Positions 24,642 to 36,412 are shown, counted from the first letter of the stretch. The stretch is DNA of 64,000 nt from Spisula solida (GCA_947247005.1 OX365944.1:17831501-17895500), one strand, 5' to 3'. Notes: a model not told the origin generated them from the letters alone. Numbers and translations are program-made.

Positions 24642-24889
24642 ATGGATACTCATTGTTTTTAAATGTATTCCTTTTATCAACTTTGAGCGATATATGCATC
24701 AACATGGTTATGATGAAACCATTGCATTTATATTGACTTCATGTGCCTTGTTATCGGTGCCACCAGATCTCCGCATAAAAAGTCGGAACTGTTATCCTTC
24801 TACCAATAGCATCAGTACGTGCAACACAACGAAACTATGGGATCAGTTTGATTCTAACTTACAGGCGGCATGTCTAAACCCATTCACAG
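24642..24889 (+). CDS. Receptor gene exon 2: extracellular segment
   Basis: The acceptor is CTTCTATTTCAG at 24630-24641 and the donor is CACAG|GTAACT at 24889/24890. The exon opens with one base that completes the arginine codon left by exon 1. It then reads W-I-L-I-V-F-K-C, continues through HQHGYDETIAFILTSCALLS and NCYPSTNSISTCNTTKLWDQ, and ends NPFT with one base carried over. It contains four cysteines and a glycosylation site (NTT). The phase match on both sides is the main evidence that this is a true exon. No independent domain is recognised; it is part of the receptor ectodomain. Confidence 0.78.
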
Positions 24890-25136
24890 GTAACTTGTTA
24901 AAGATATACTTAGCCCACTTAAACCACAGGCTCTCTGTGCTGGGCCCTAAAATCTGAACTTGTTATACAGTTCAACAAAAATAAATTTAACCCTTTTTGT
25001 GATCGCATTGGCTGAAACATACGTATTTAGAGCCATTGTGTCTCTATTTCACATTATTACGTGACAAAACTTGCAAAATACTGTAACTGAAAGTTCTTTT
25101 AATTTACTGAAGCTGTTATTGGTTGTTTGTAACGTT

Positions 25137-25679
25137 ACCCAGTAATAATGTTACTGATTACTGTAAAGCTATGTTATTAGTGCAGCTTTCCCGTATATAA
25201 CGTTACTGATTACTGTAAAGCTATGTTATTAGTGCAGCTTTCCCGTATATAACGTTACTGATTACTGTAAAGCTATGTTATTATTGCAGCTGTCCCTTAT
25301 ATAACGTTACTGATTACCATGAAGCTATGTTATTAATGCAGCTGTCCCGTATATAACGTTACTGATTACCGTGAAGCTATGTTATTAATGCAGCTTTCCC
25401 GTATATAACGTTACTGATTACTGTAAAGCTATGTTATTATTTAAGTTTTCCCGTATATAACGTTTTTATTATTGTAACTGTTCTGTATATAGCGTTACTG
25501 ATTACTGTAAAGCTATGTTATTATTTAAGTTTTCTCGCATATAACGTTATTATTATTTAAGTTGTCCTGTATATAACGTTACTGATTACTGTAAAGCTAT
25601 GTTATTATTTCAGCTGTCCCATATATAATGTTACTGATTACTGTAAAGGTATGTTATTATTTCAGCTGTCCCATATAGA
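25137..25679 (+). repeat. About 52-bp tandem array that carries the exon 3 splice acceptor
   Basis: About ten copies contain 'gtatataacgttactgatta ctgtaaagctatgttatt' followed by variable 'agtgcagctttccc' or 'atttcagctgtccc'. The last copy supplies the polypyrimidine tract, the AG and the first 14 or so bases of exon 3. At least seven copies retain a CAG in the acceptor position and others have AAG or TAA. Confidence 0.9.
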
Positions 25680-25901
25680 GCGCCGGATACTGAGACTGTC
25701 TACAAAAACGTGTTCTGTTACCTTTGCAACAACCAAGCCAATGCAACCAAACACACATGTTCTGGTGGAGATAATGACATTTTTTCTGTGAATGTTTCTA
25801 GTATGTTGAGTGTTGATTTACATGTATCTACAAAACTACGGACCGAATCAAAAGGCGAAGAAACTGCTTGTCAAAAAAACGAAATGTTGGATATGTTTCA
25901 C
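25666..25901 (+). CDS. Receptor gene exon 3: cysteine-rich ectodomain segment
   Basis: The acceptor is TTATTTCAG ending at 25665 and the donor is TTCAC|GTAAGG at 25901/25902. The two first bases join the carried-over G to make alanine, then VPYRAPDTETVYKNVFCYLC, NNQANATKH and so on to the end MLDMFH. It has the C..C pair FCYLCNNQ seen in molluscan Methuselah-like ectodomains and two glycosylation sites (NAT, NVS). It ends in phase 0, matching exon 4. The first 14 bases lie in the tandem repeat described at 25137-25679. Confidence 0.82.
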
Positions 25902-26477
25902 GTAAGGCAGTTTTGGTTGCTTCAGTTTCTATCAATATGATTTTAATGTATAAACATAATCGCTCACCTGTCGTAGTCGTTCATGCAGGCCCCCTAATGG
26001 TGACCTCATTTAAAAAAACCCTTTACAACTTCTAAAACTGAAGTAAATGCAGCCTCTATTGCATGTACAAAGTTTTTATATTGTCTTAACCAGCGACCTT
26101 GCAATTTTCACCAGATACCCATAATAAAGTTTAAGCCAAGTTTTGCCTATGCTATGACATTGTGACCTAGGTTTTTCAATGCTTTGACCTTGTGTCTTAG
26201 TTTTTGACCCTGGATGCCCAATATCGAACTTGACATAAATTTTGTTGAGATGATCATTGTGACCAAGTTTTATAAAGATTGTGTCAAAATTGGGACCTGT
26301 AGTGACTAAACAAGGTTTTTCTATGATTTGACCTAGTGACCTAGTTTTTGGTTCGTTCGTGTCGAGTATGCATTTGAAACGATAACAATAACACGCACAC
26401 TTAACTTTCGTTGAGAAATATTAATAAATAAAAATTAGTGGTGCGTTTTCAAAGCCGCTCAGTGTATACACTATATA
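25902..26477. other. Intron 3, left part, with GGTCACAATG-type repeat
   Basis: About 26085-26370 is a dispersed repeat ('tgacctaggtttttcaatgc', 'aagtttcataaagatt'-like phrases). The rest is unique AT-rich intron. A short phrase 'gcgttttcaaagccgctca' at about 26443 recurs at 57312. Confidence 0.6.
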
Positions 26478-26484
26478 AATTTAA
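26478..26484. repeat. Target-site duplication AATTTAA, left copy
   Basis: Seven bases directly before the second foldback element, repeated exactly at 36406-36412. Confidence 0.75.
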
Positions 26485-27745
26485 TATGTGCGTGAAGTTA
26501 GCAGCCAGTTGCCAGTAGCCGATTCAATGTTTTAATCGGGAATTGGCAAATGGCAGCTTACATCACAACCTAGCTGACAATTCGATTTTTTCTATCGAAT
26601 CGGCAACTGCGAACTGGAAGCCAGCTGCCAATTCGATGTTCCTAGTGGACACGAATTGGCAACTGGCAGCTAGCATCCGATTCAAATTTTTCTCAAAAAA
26701 TATTTTAACTCAGAAAATCGAATTGGCAACTGGCAGCCAGCAGCCAATTCAATTTTTCTCAAAAAAATATTTTTACTCGGAAAAATCGAATTGGCAGCCA
26801 GCAGCCGATTCAATTTTTTCTTAAAAAATATTTTAACTCAGAAAAATCAAATTGGCAGCCAGCAGCCGATTCAATTTTTTCTTAAAAAAATCGAATTGGC
26901 AACTGGCAGCCGATTCAAATTTTCTCAAAGATATTTTTACTCAGAAAAATCGAATTGGCAACTGGCAGCCAGCAGCCGATTCAAATATTTCTTAGAAAAT
27001 TCGAATTGGCAACTGGCAGCCAGCAGCCGATTCAAATTTTTCTCAGAAAAATCGAATTGGCAAATGGCAGCCAGCAGCCGATTCAAATTTTTCTCACGAA
27101 AATATTTTTACTCAGATAAATTGAATTGGCAACTGGCAGCCAGCAGCCGATTCAAATTTTTCTCAAAAAAATATTTTTACTCAGAAAAATCGAATTTGCA
27201 ACTGGCAGCCAGCAGCCGATTCAATTTTTTCTTAAAAAATATTTTAACTCAGAAAAATTCGAATTGGCAACTGGCAGCCAGCAGCCGATTCAATTTTTTC
27301 TTAAAACAATCGAATTGGCAACTGGCAGCCAGCAGCCGATTCAAATTTTCTCAAAAATATTTTTACTCAAAAAAATCGAATTGGCAACTGGCAGCCAGCA
27401 GTCGTTTCAATTTTTTCTTAAAAAATCGAATTGGCAACTAGCAGCCAGCAGCCGATTCAAATTTTTTTCCCAAAAGAATATTTTAACTCAGAAAAATCGA
27501 ATTGGCAAATGGCAACTTGCAGCCAGCAGCCGATTCAAATTTTCTCAAAAAATATTTTTACTCTGGAAAATCGAATTGGCAACTGGCAGCCAGCAGCCGA
27601 TTCAAAATATTCTCAACAAAATCGAATTGGCAACTGAAAACTGGTAGCCAGCAGCCGATTCAAATTTTCTCAAAAAATATTTTTACTCTGGAAAATCGAA
27701 TTGGCAAGTGGCAGCCAGCAGCCGATTCAAATATTATTCTTAACT
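26485..27745 (+). repeat. Left arm array of the second foldback
   Basis: Units read 'gaattggcaactggcagcca gcagccgattcaaa' followed by an A/T stretch such as 'tttttctcaaaaaaatattttta ctcag' in many copies. The A/T stretch varies in length or is missing, so unit length ranges from about 45 to 75 bp. The open frames through here, up to 216 residues, are simple repeats and not proteins. Confidence 0.92.
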
Positions 27746-28475
27746 AGACAGTGTAGCATTATGAGGGGGTAATTACCTGGGAATTTGACATGTTGATTAA
27801 ATAAGGTTGAATAGACCATGGCCGAGCAGTCTATTGAGTATGTGCGTAGTTGCCTAGCAACGGGACTAGAAGATCTCACGAAAGGATGAAAGTCGATCAT
27901 TGTCCTTCGAGAAAGTTACTTTGCATATTTATAACTATTCTTCAATAATTAATATAGGATTTAAGAATTGATGTGATAGGTTGCATTGTATATTGAATGA
28001 CTCTCGCAAATAAAGAAATTGTAACTAGGAGAAGTGGAGTGATAAATAAAATAACCATAACTCTATATTTTGAAATACATTTAATCTGAAAATATAAGCA
28101 TGAGCACATGGCATTAAAAGCAGTGACCAAGATTAATAACGCTTGTCTTTTTTAGCTCGACTATAACTAATAAGTAGAGCTAATGTACTACGAATCCCGA
28201 GCGTCGGCATCATCTCACGTAAAATATATTTTGGCAAGTTTCTATTTCAGAGTATTTCTAATATACATTTTGAGGTACATCAATGAAACTTGGTATATAT
28301 ACTGCTTGGGTGAGGTCACCGCTTGATATTTAAAGTAGTGCTGATGTAGTCAAGGTCACTGTTACCAAAAAAGAAACTGATTTTACTCGATGACTTGATG
28401 TAGGAAGGATAGATGGTGATAAAACTCGTTGTGTAAAGACGTGCTTGAGGCTGTTTCATTCAAGGTCGAGATCAC
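27746..28475. other. Loop of the second foldback, left part
   Basis: No gene is seen. Part of this (about 28230-28480) is a dispersed repeat with 'aatgaaacttggtatatata', 'gtcaaggtcactgttac' phrases, into which the next inverted repeat is inserted. Confidence 0.5.
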
Positions 28476-29475
28476 TGTTACACGGCCACAAGACACCCGC
28501 TTTTCCTCCAAATTGTGAACAGCGTAATCGAAGCGGTCGAGTTTTCTGATGCAAAGCGCGGGATGAAAATTTTATAAACAAGAGGTGAGTGTTTTTTTTG
28601 TTTTTTTTTCTATTTAAACTTGTCCATTATATCAAACATCGGGGGAATGCTATTCCACGTCGATAAGTTCGATCTAAAAGAAGACGAAGTCTCCGTTCGT
28701 TTGCTGATTCTTTGGTGCCGCTAGAACTTTTGTTAGTTTCTCCGATCGGTGCAAACATCAACACGATGACACATTTGACTCCTTATTTTTTATATCCACT
28801 AAATTGGAGTAAATATGCAATGCCTATAACTAACCTAAGGTCTGTTCGGTACAAATTCATTCAATTGTGTACATGGTTCGGTAAAATTAACAAGTTTTCG
28901 TCAAAAGTATTGATGTGAAAAAGCGCGAGTGTAGGAGAACAAGCGGGCGATAAGAGGTGCAGCGGACGATTAATAAACTATTCTTTGGAAATTAAGAACT
29001 TTTATTTCTAATTAAATATCTGTAATATCTTCTTGGGAAGATGTGACTTTGTTTTTAATCGCTTAATTTATATAAATATTACGTGCATATACCTGCGTTT
29101 GTGACATGTGAAGGTATTGTCAAAACGAGTGCAAAATGCCATCCGAGCTCAAAACTAAGGGTGACATTCTATTTCGAGGATTAACATATCAATGTCATCC
29201 ACGCTGACGTATGGTATTCATATATGACTGTAAGGTGCGACCGTTGTAGCAAGTGCTTATCAGTCAATTATGTACAGGTTAAATTTCAGCTTTATTTATT
29301 GGTAATTTATATGTTAAGTGTCATGTCTTGGCATTCAAACTAGCTATTGTTTGTGTTTTCAGAACTACGTCTTTGCTTAGATGGATTTAGGAAGTGTCAT
29401 ATCTACATTCAATTTGGTGTATTGGACATGTATACCGTTGCAGTCAGCATCTATAAATCTTGAAGAAAACCGGCG

Positions 29476-30497
29476 TTTTAAATTCACGGTTTTTAAATTC
29501 ACGTTAATGTACCGCTGGTTTCGTCATATATTTTTATACTTGTGTTTCATTTGAACAATATATTGTTGTTGTTTTTAAGTTCACTAGATAATATCACAGG
29601 TGCTCGGCATATGGACATGATACTCTATGGTCAAATATAACAAAACTAGATTACTAATAATACATCTGTTTTGTTCTTATTTGTTGCAAAATGCTATATA
29701 CACGTACATGTTATTTGGTGTTTAATAGAGGGTACCATAGGCTCATATCCACATACCTAGCACCTGTGTATAATATAATTTTGTCAAGATGAGCTTTTGA
29801 GTGTCCTGGTGTTATGTGCACAAATCAAATTAAACTTTAAAAAGCAAGATTGACTCATGGTCAAAATCAGTTAACAGATTTCACGTTTTAAACATGATTC
29901 TTTAATATGTATGTTCCTTTAAATAATTGTGTTGCAGTGCCGTTCAATAAAATGAAATAAAGCATTGTTTTGGTCTTGTCACTGCATACAAGTAATGTAT
30001 GAACAGTGTATACCAAGTGATGATGAATGTTCATCACGAGCTAGAGCTTAAATGTCTTTGGTTTCATTAAAAAACAATTGCAAACATTGGTAAATTTTAT
30101 CTATAAAACTCGGTGTCACACAGACAAAACTTCCAGAAACAAAGATAAAACACTATATTTTAACAAAACAATACATTTAACAAAACAGCTAATTAATATC
30201 ACATACTTCAGAAATGTTTTCCCATTTCCCGGGTTTTCAATTGTTCCTAATGTAATCTAACAACCGTCCAGGCTACACAAGCAACATATCAGTATCAGGA
30301 GGGAAATCGGTATTATTCCGCCTAACTTTTTTCTACAATGTTAAATTCCCATTACCCGAGAAAGAGATATTTTGACCATCAAAGACATATCCAAACATTT
30401 TGACATGTGATCAACCGAAAGTGACAGTCAGGTCATGTAATCGATCTGCCATTTTCAATCTCGTGCAAATCCAATTATACAAATGTTCATGTATATT
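29476..30497. other. Loop of the 3.8 kb element, left part
   Basis: AT-rich sequence with no recognised gene or repeat. Confidence 0.45.
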
Positions 30498-31110
30498 AGC
30501 CAGTCTCCAGGAAAACCTGCTATTTTGACAAAACTATTGATTTTGAGATTTTCTAAAGTCATAAAGGACAATGTTATTGAAGCAAAATGCAAAAGAAATT
30601 TTGTTAATATCTTGAGTTTTAGGACGTTACAGCTGTTTTTTTTGTACAGGGTCCCTATTTGGTGCTTTTTGTGGGACGTTGCAAACGTCATTAATACGAA
30701 ATTCGACGTCACTGCAACTAGAATTTCATGATTTCACCATTTGATCAATTCTTGACAAAAACTGTTCAAAACAGTATCATGTTTTATAATTATGTTTAAA
30801 TTTTGAAAATATATATCAAAATAAAATTGTTTGCATTGAGTTTCAGAAAGGCTACTCCTGTTTTAAACAACTAACTCCTCGTTTTTCTGAATCGACGTAC
30901 TTTTCCGGAATTGGTCACCATAGCAACGAAGTATGTGATTTCGATATAATTCAAGAGAAATTGTAAAGTTAAGATATAGTGCTATACGGGTAAATTACGT
31001 AGAATCAATAAATATGTATTTTTTCTCATTTTAGAGCTTTATCTAAACCTTATTACATAATATGTAGTAATTACATGGTATAAAAATAGCAGGTTTCCTG
31101 GAGACTGGCT
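30498..31110. mobile_element. 613-bp element with perfect 29-bp terminal inverted repeats
   Basis: The first 29 bases (beginning AGCCAGTCTCCAGG) are exactly complementary to the last 29 bases (ending CCTGGAGACTGGCT). The interior has no transposase. Flanks are TA-rich ('gtatatt' and 'tatatata'), so a target duplication cannot be set. It is a MITE-like element inserted in the loop of the 3.8 kb inverted repeat. The small frames on both strands at 30455-30731 are products of the sequence and not supported as genes. Confidence 0.8.
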
Positions 31111-33214
31111 TATATATAACACAAGACATCAGTTTCTATTTTGCGATGCACAAGCGACGTAACGTCATTTCCACCATTGTTTATGCTGTCAGTTGGCGCC
31201 ATGCTTCCCTGGCTATTCCATAATAAAGTCCACAACCTTTCATGTATTTCATATCTAATGTAAGTGTCTGGTTTTCGTCAGTTTCGTGCAGAGGTCGCAA
31301 TTTGCACCATGATCTTTTTTAGCCTTTTGACACAAATAAAACAACACAACTAACGACGGTTTTCTTCAAGATTCATAGATGATGACGGCCACGTGCACTT
31401 TCTTAATCCATCTTAGCAAAGACGTAGTTCTGAAAACACAGAAAATAGCTAGTTTGAATGCCAAGAAATGACACTTAAGTTTTAAATTACCAATAAATAA
31501 AGCTGAAATTTAACCCTGTACATAATTGACTGATAAGCACTTGCTACAACGGTCGCACCTTGCCACAATACACACAGTCATATATGAATACCATACGTCA
31601 GCGTGGATGACATTGATATGTTAATCCTCGAAATAGAATGACATCCTTAGTTTTGAGCTCGGATGGCATTTTGTCCTCGTATTGACAATACCTTCACATG
31701 TCACAAACGCAGGTACAAATGTATATACATGTAATATTTATATAAATTAAGCGATTAAAAACAACGTTACATCTTCCCATTGCGAGTAGATATTACAGAT
31801 CTTAAATTCGAAATAAAAGTTCTAAATTCCCAAAGAATAGTCTATTAATCGTCTTATCGCCCGCTTGTTCTCCTACACTCGCGCTTTTTCACATCAATAC
31901 TTTTGACGAAAATTGTTTATTTTACCGAACCATGTACACAATTGAATGAATTTGTACCCAGCAGACCTTAGGTTAGTTATAGGCATTGCATATTTACTTC
32001 AATTTAATGGATATAAAAAATAAGGAGCCAAATGTGTCATCGTGTTGATTTTTGCATCGATTGGAGAAACTTACAAAAGTTCGAGCGGCACCAAAGAATC
32101 ACCAAACGAACGGAGACTTCGTCTTCTTTTAGATCGAACTTATCGACGTGGAATAGCATTCCCCGATTTTTGATATAATGGACAAGTTCAAATAGAAAAA
32201 CAAAATAAACCACAACACTCACCTCTTGTTTACAAAAATTTTCATCCCGCGCTTTGCATCAGAAAACTCGACCGCTTCGATTACGCTGTTCACAATTTGG
32301 AGGAAAAGCGGGTGTCTTGTGGCCGTGTGTTATTAAGAATAGAAAATTAGTGTCTGCTTTTTTTAGTTTAGATGTAGTGTGGAAAAACAACATTACATCG
32401 GATTCCGGAGAATACCTTTTAGGAATTAAGCGCTGATCAAGAACGATAATTATATCTAGTCCTGTTTCATGCAAACACATTCGGCAAGGGGTCCATGTGA
32501 ACATAGCTGCGATTACTATTATCCGACTTAGAAAGCAAGCCATTGGTCCATGTACTTGACCTAATTACTATTTTTATCAACGATGAGTAGGCGATTCAAT
32601 ATTGAAGTCATAAAACTTATTGTTTTACCTCTATCGTGTTCACCTCTTTGCTTTCAGTTGACAGTGTGTGTGCGCCCACGACTCGTATAAATGACTTCGT
32701 GTTTTGGTTTTATCTTGACACCAATGTATGTTTATTTATTTCACCGAAACATATCGATGTACAGGAAAGAGGTTTTATACTCGTTCTTACAGCTCCAGCA
32801 CACCTCCATTGATATTTTTGCGCGTGTATGAACGGGTAAGATTGAACTGTCTTCCCAATGATGTTAGAAAATATCATGGGAAATAACATATTGGGTGTGA
32901 AACTTACAGGCTTGTTGGTGCAACTCTGCACAGAAAAGGACACTATGTTGGTGTCGTATCATCGTCACGACATGGTTGGCTCTTTTACGACGGCCTTAAA
33001 GGGTCGTTGCAGTACTTGACTCAGGCTCACTATAATGGGTACCTTATTAGCCACCTTGTTCTAATCATCAAACATAGAGACGACAATCAACTACAAATTG
33101 TATGCCACTTTTAGGCAATGACGTTTTCTGATCTACGAGATGTGATGAACAAATACGCGGAAAAATACTCGGAAGAAAATCCGTCAGATAATAAATAGAT
33201 TGGCGTATTACTAA

Positions 33215-33425
33215 TACATAACTATATTTTAATGATTAAAAAGGGCGGAGCGAGCGAAGCGAAGCGAGTCCATTTTAGTCATTAAAATTTAATTAATATG
33301 TTCTAACTAACTTAGAATATAACATTCTACATTCTGATTAGCCGATAGAAATTAGCGCCAACGCATGACGTCAAGTCTGTGAAGAGAAAATTTTAATGAG
33401 GTTATAGGTTATATTCTAAACTTGG
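33215..33425. mobile_element. MITE-like copy 1
   Basis: Carries 'ttttaatgattaaaaagggcggagcg' and 'gaatataacattctacattctgattagccgatagaaattagc gcc'-type phrases, here split into shorter recognisable words. Copies share the block with 39262-39520 and 50513-50732. The inner 'ttagaatataac' is inverted relative to the 'gttatattct' end. Confidence 0.6.
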
Positions 33426-33824
33426 TTTTATTTTTATATCATTAGCTTTCGACCAATTCTGTTTTGATAAAACTATCTCACTGTACATTGTGTCGTATGT
33501 TGGCACTAAATCATTTTGAATGTCGAATTCAACATTCAAACATAATTTAGTCAGTGAAGGCGCTAGTTACTGCGCGCTCTCGGTGAATTTATGGTCATGT
33601 TCTTTCTTCGGTTAGCTTGCATCTACTTAGTACATGTAGTATATTTATTATACTCGATTTCAATGTTTGTCAGACTGTTAGTCGGTATGATATGTTGAGA
33701 ATGTTACTTTGACGAATATCATTTATAATTATATAATAATGGTTGTATGTCGATGTCAAACGTATTGTTGTCGATGTAAGAAAATGCGACAGGTATTAAT
33801 ATTTCAAAATGTTTGCTTGATAAT

Positions 33825-34260
33825 TATACCCCCGAACAACGAGTTGTAAGGGGGTATACTGGGTTCTACTTGTCCGCCCGTCCGTCAGTCCGTAGACGCA
33901 TTCTTGTGAATGCAATTTCTCCTACAGTTTTTGCAGGATTTCATTCAAACTTGTACACATGAACAACCTTAACATGTACATGTGCGTGACGGAAATAATT
34001 TTAGTTGATATTTTTGCTAGAATTATGGCCCTTTGCTCTTTTATTATCTACTTAATATACTAGTATAGTGAAACATTCTTGTAAATGCGATTCCTTTTAC
34101 AGTTTTGACAGTAGTTCCTTGTAACTTTCACAGATGACCAACCTCGACATGTAGATGTGCTCCAAGGAAATAATTTGACTGCGATGATTTTGCCAGAATT
34201 ATGGCCCTTTGCCTGTAGGGGTATATCCGTATGCTGAATGGCGACAGCTCTTGTTTGATG
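33825..34260. repeat. Dispersed repeat ('tacccccgaacaacgag')
   Basis: Begins 'tacccccgaacaacgagttg', then 'gggggtatactgggttctac', 'ccgcccgtccgtcagtccgt', and two internal related blocks with 'attatggccctttgc' and 'acatgtacatgtgc'. A common bivalve-type repeat without coding potential. Confidence 0.65.
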
Positions 34261-35344
34261 GAATATAACTCGAATCTACAATACTTTCCATACAGTTGTT
34301 TGAATATATATTCATGTTCATGTATTATATGTTTTTTATTACATGTATGAAATTTATTTCACATTTAATATTATCATCCGTACTCGTTTGTTTTTGTTTA
34401 GTGTTTGTATGTCTATGATTTTGTTATTACGCGTACAGTCAAGTGACATATGTGAGTACTCAAGTACAAAAAATATTTGGTAAATTTACACCTCGAATTT
34501 ACTTAGTCTAACAAAACTATACAACACATCACATTCTCAACAAATTACCTATGTAACACATCACCTACACAACACATCGATGGCTTAGAATTATTAGACG
34601 GTCGTAAGTACAAAATCAATATTTTGAGCAAACACGAAAATGCTGTCTGAAAACAACTCTTTACTTATGGAAAAACAAGCTTTTTAAACTTCAGTTTGGT
34701 CAACAAGACCACTTCCGATTTTCATGAAAACAGGCTAATAAGAAGCGTCTGGAGGTGCAGAATTCAAATATGCATGAGTTTATAAGGTAGCACTAGCGAC
34801 CTCCTAATTCTAAGAAAGCGACATCACCACAACTATAGTTCACCATATAAAGTTACCAAGGTACACTAACAGTTACGTATTTCTGTTGACCTTCAACAAT
34901 ATATTGTTGTTTTGTATTAATATCATTTGAAGACGATAGGAAATCTGAGCAAGCATTCATTTGCACCAAGTTCATATATCTGATACATCAAAAAATCAAA
35001 ACTGAATTACATGGAAGGAAATGGATCAATGTTTCTTTCCTTCATTTAATCCGAGATTTGCCATTTTCAAATATGACATCTTAATCGACTCAACTATTTG
35101 GCATATAATACCACGACCTATTTCTAATAATCAGATAACTCCAAAACTGTCACATATTTAAAGAAGTATGTACACCAGTAACTATGTCACAAGTAATCTG
35201 TGCTAAAATTTAACGTTATGCTTTATGCAATAACAGTTGCCTTTGAAATCAAACTAGTAGTTATTGGTAGGCAGCAAATAAAGAGAAAGAAACTGAAACT
35301 ACGTGTTGTTAGTGTATCATTGAAAGAAAGTTCATAACTGCTCA

Positions 35345-36405
35345 TTCAAAGGTGCCGATTCGCTAGTCTGGAAATATTCAAATTGGCAACTAGCGATCAT
35401 CCAGTTAAATTGAATTGGCTGCTAGCTGCCGGTTCGAATTTGCCGATTCTAGTCTACCCGGAAAATTCGAATTGGCAGCTGGCAGTTGCCAATTGATTCA
35501 AAAAGAAAATTGGAATGGGTTGCTTATCGACGGTTCGCGGTTTCCAATTCGATTCTACAGTAAAATATGAATAGGCTGTTGGCTGCCAGTTCGCCAATTC
35601 GATTTTACAGTAAAACTGGAATGGGCTGCTGGCTGCAGGTTCGCATTTGCCAATTCGATTCTACAGGTAAATTGGAATGGGCTGCAGTTCGCAGTTACTG
35701 TTGCCAATTCGATTCTACAGTAATATTGGAATAGACTGCTTGCTGCCGGTTCGCAGTTGCAAATTCGATTCTACAGTAAAATTTGAATCGGCTGCTGGCT
35801 GCCACTTTGCAATTTTTAATAAAAAGTAATTGAATCGGCTGCTGGCTGCCAGTTGCCCGCTGCCAATTCGATCATTCAGAGAAAAAATGAATCGGCGGCA
35901 GGCCGCCAGTTTCCAATTCGATTTTTAAGAAAAATATTTGAATCGGCTGCTGGCTGCCAGTTGCCAATTCGATTTTTCTGAGTAAAAATATTTTTTTTAG
36001 TAAAATTTGAATCGGCTGCTCGCTGCCAATTCGATTTTTCTGAGTAAAAATATTTTTATGAAAAAAATTTTGAATCTGCTGCTGGTTGCCAATTCGATTT
36101 TTCGTAGAAAATTTGAATCGGCTGCTGGCTGCCAGTTACCAATACGATTTTTCTGAGTCAAAATATTTTTTTGAGAAAAATTTGAATCGGCTGCTGGCTG
36201 CCAGTTGCCAACTCGAATTTTCTGAGAAAAATTTGAATCGGCTGCTGGCTGCCAATTTGATCCTATATTAAAATTTGAATTGGCTGCTTGTTGCCAGTTC
36301 GCAGTTGCCGATTCGATAGAAAAATTCGAATTGTCAGCTAGGTTGTGAAGTTAGCTGCCATTTTGAATCGGCTACTGGCAACTGGCTGCTAACTTCACGC
36401 ACATA
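35345..36405 (-). repeat. Right arm array of the second foldback
   Basis: Inverted copies of the left-arm unit ('gaatcggctgctggctgcca gttgccaattcgat' plus 'ttttctgagtaaaaatattt'). Innermost copies (35345-35800) are more diverged and contain 'ctacagtaaaattggaat' variants. The outer 120 bases match the left end almost base for base. Confidence 0.9.
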
Positions 36406-36412
36406 AATTTAA
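36406..36412. repeat. Target-site duplication AATTTAA, right copy
   Basis: Exact second copy of 26478-26484, directly after the right end of the second foldback. Confidence 0.75.

Larger units (their letters stand above)
28481..32327. mobile_element. 3.8 kb nested inverted-repeat element
   Basis: The arms at 28481-29475 and 31352-32327 are reverse complements, about 1 kb each, with ends CACGGCCACAAGACACC. They are flanked by a 5-bp direct repeat TGTTA (28476-28480 and 32328-32332). The surrounding dispersed repeat ('cactgtta...ttaagaatag') continues on both sides, which supports insertion into it. The left arm has about 40 extra bases near its inner end. The arms are single-copy sequence, not tandem arrays, so this belongs to another class (a large MITE-like or snap-back element). 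Frames in the arms (for example 32259-32543) carry no known motif. Confidence 0.8.
32333..35344. other. Loop of the second foldback, right part, with dispersed repeats
   Basis: No supported gene. About 33222-33425 is a MITE-like copy (see separate entry) and 33825-34260 is a 'tacccccgaacaacgagttg taagggggtata' dispersed repeat with inverted CCCCC/GGGGG head. The remainder is unique AT-rich sequence. Confidence 0.5.
26485..36405. mobile_element. 9.9 kb second foldback element in receptor intron 3
   Basis: The ends TATGTGCGTGAAGTTAGC and its reverse complement are bounded by exact 7-bp AATTTAA copies. The arms (26485-27745 and about 35345-36405) are inverted tandem arrays of a 65-70 bp unit. 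The terminal motif GTGYGTGAAGTTRGC is shared with the element at 4039-18524, while the array repeats differ. The loop (27746-35344) contains a nested 3.8 kb inverted repeat, dispersed repeats and no transposase that I can see, so this copy is also non-autonomous. It accounts for nearly all of the 10.6 kb intron; without it the intron would be about 720 bases. Confidence 0.85.

Noticed and set aside
26543..27747. Plus-strand frames up to 216 residues rich in NWQLAASSRF
   Set aside because: Translation of the foldback arm repeat; it also occurs in two frames at once.
30455..30731. Overlapping frames on both strands (82-85 residues)
   Set aside because: They overlap the terminal-inverted-repeat element and each other, with no conserved motif.
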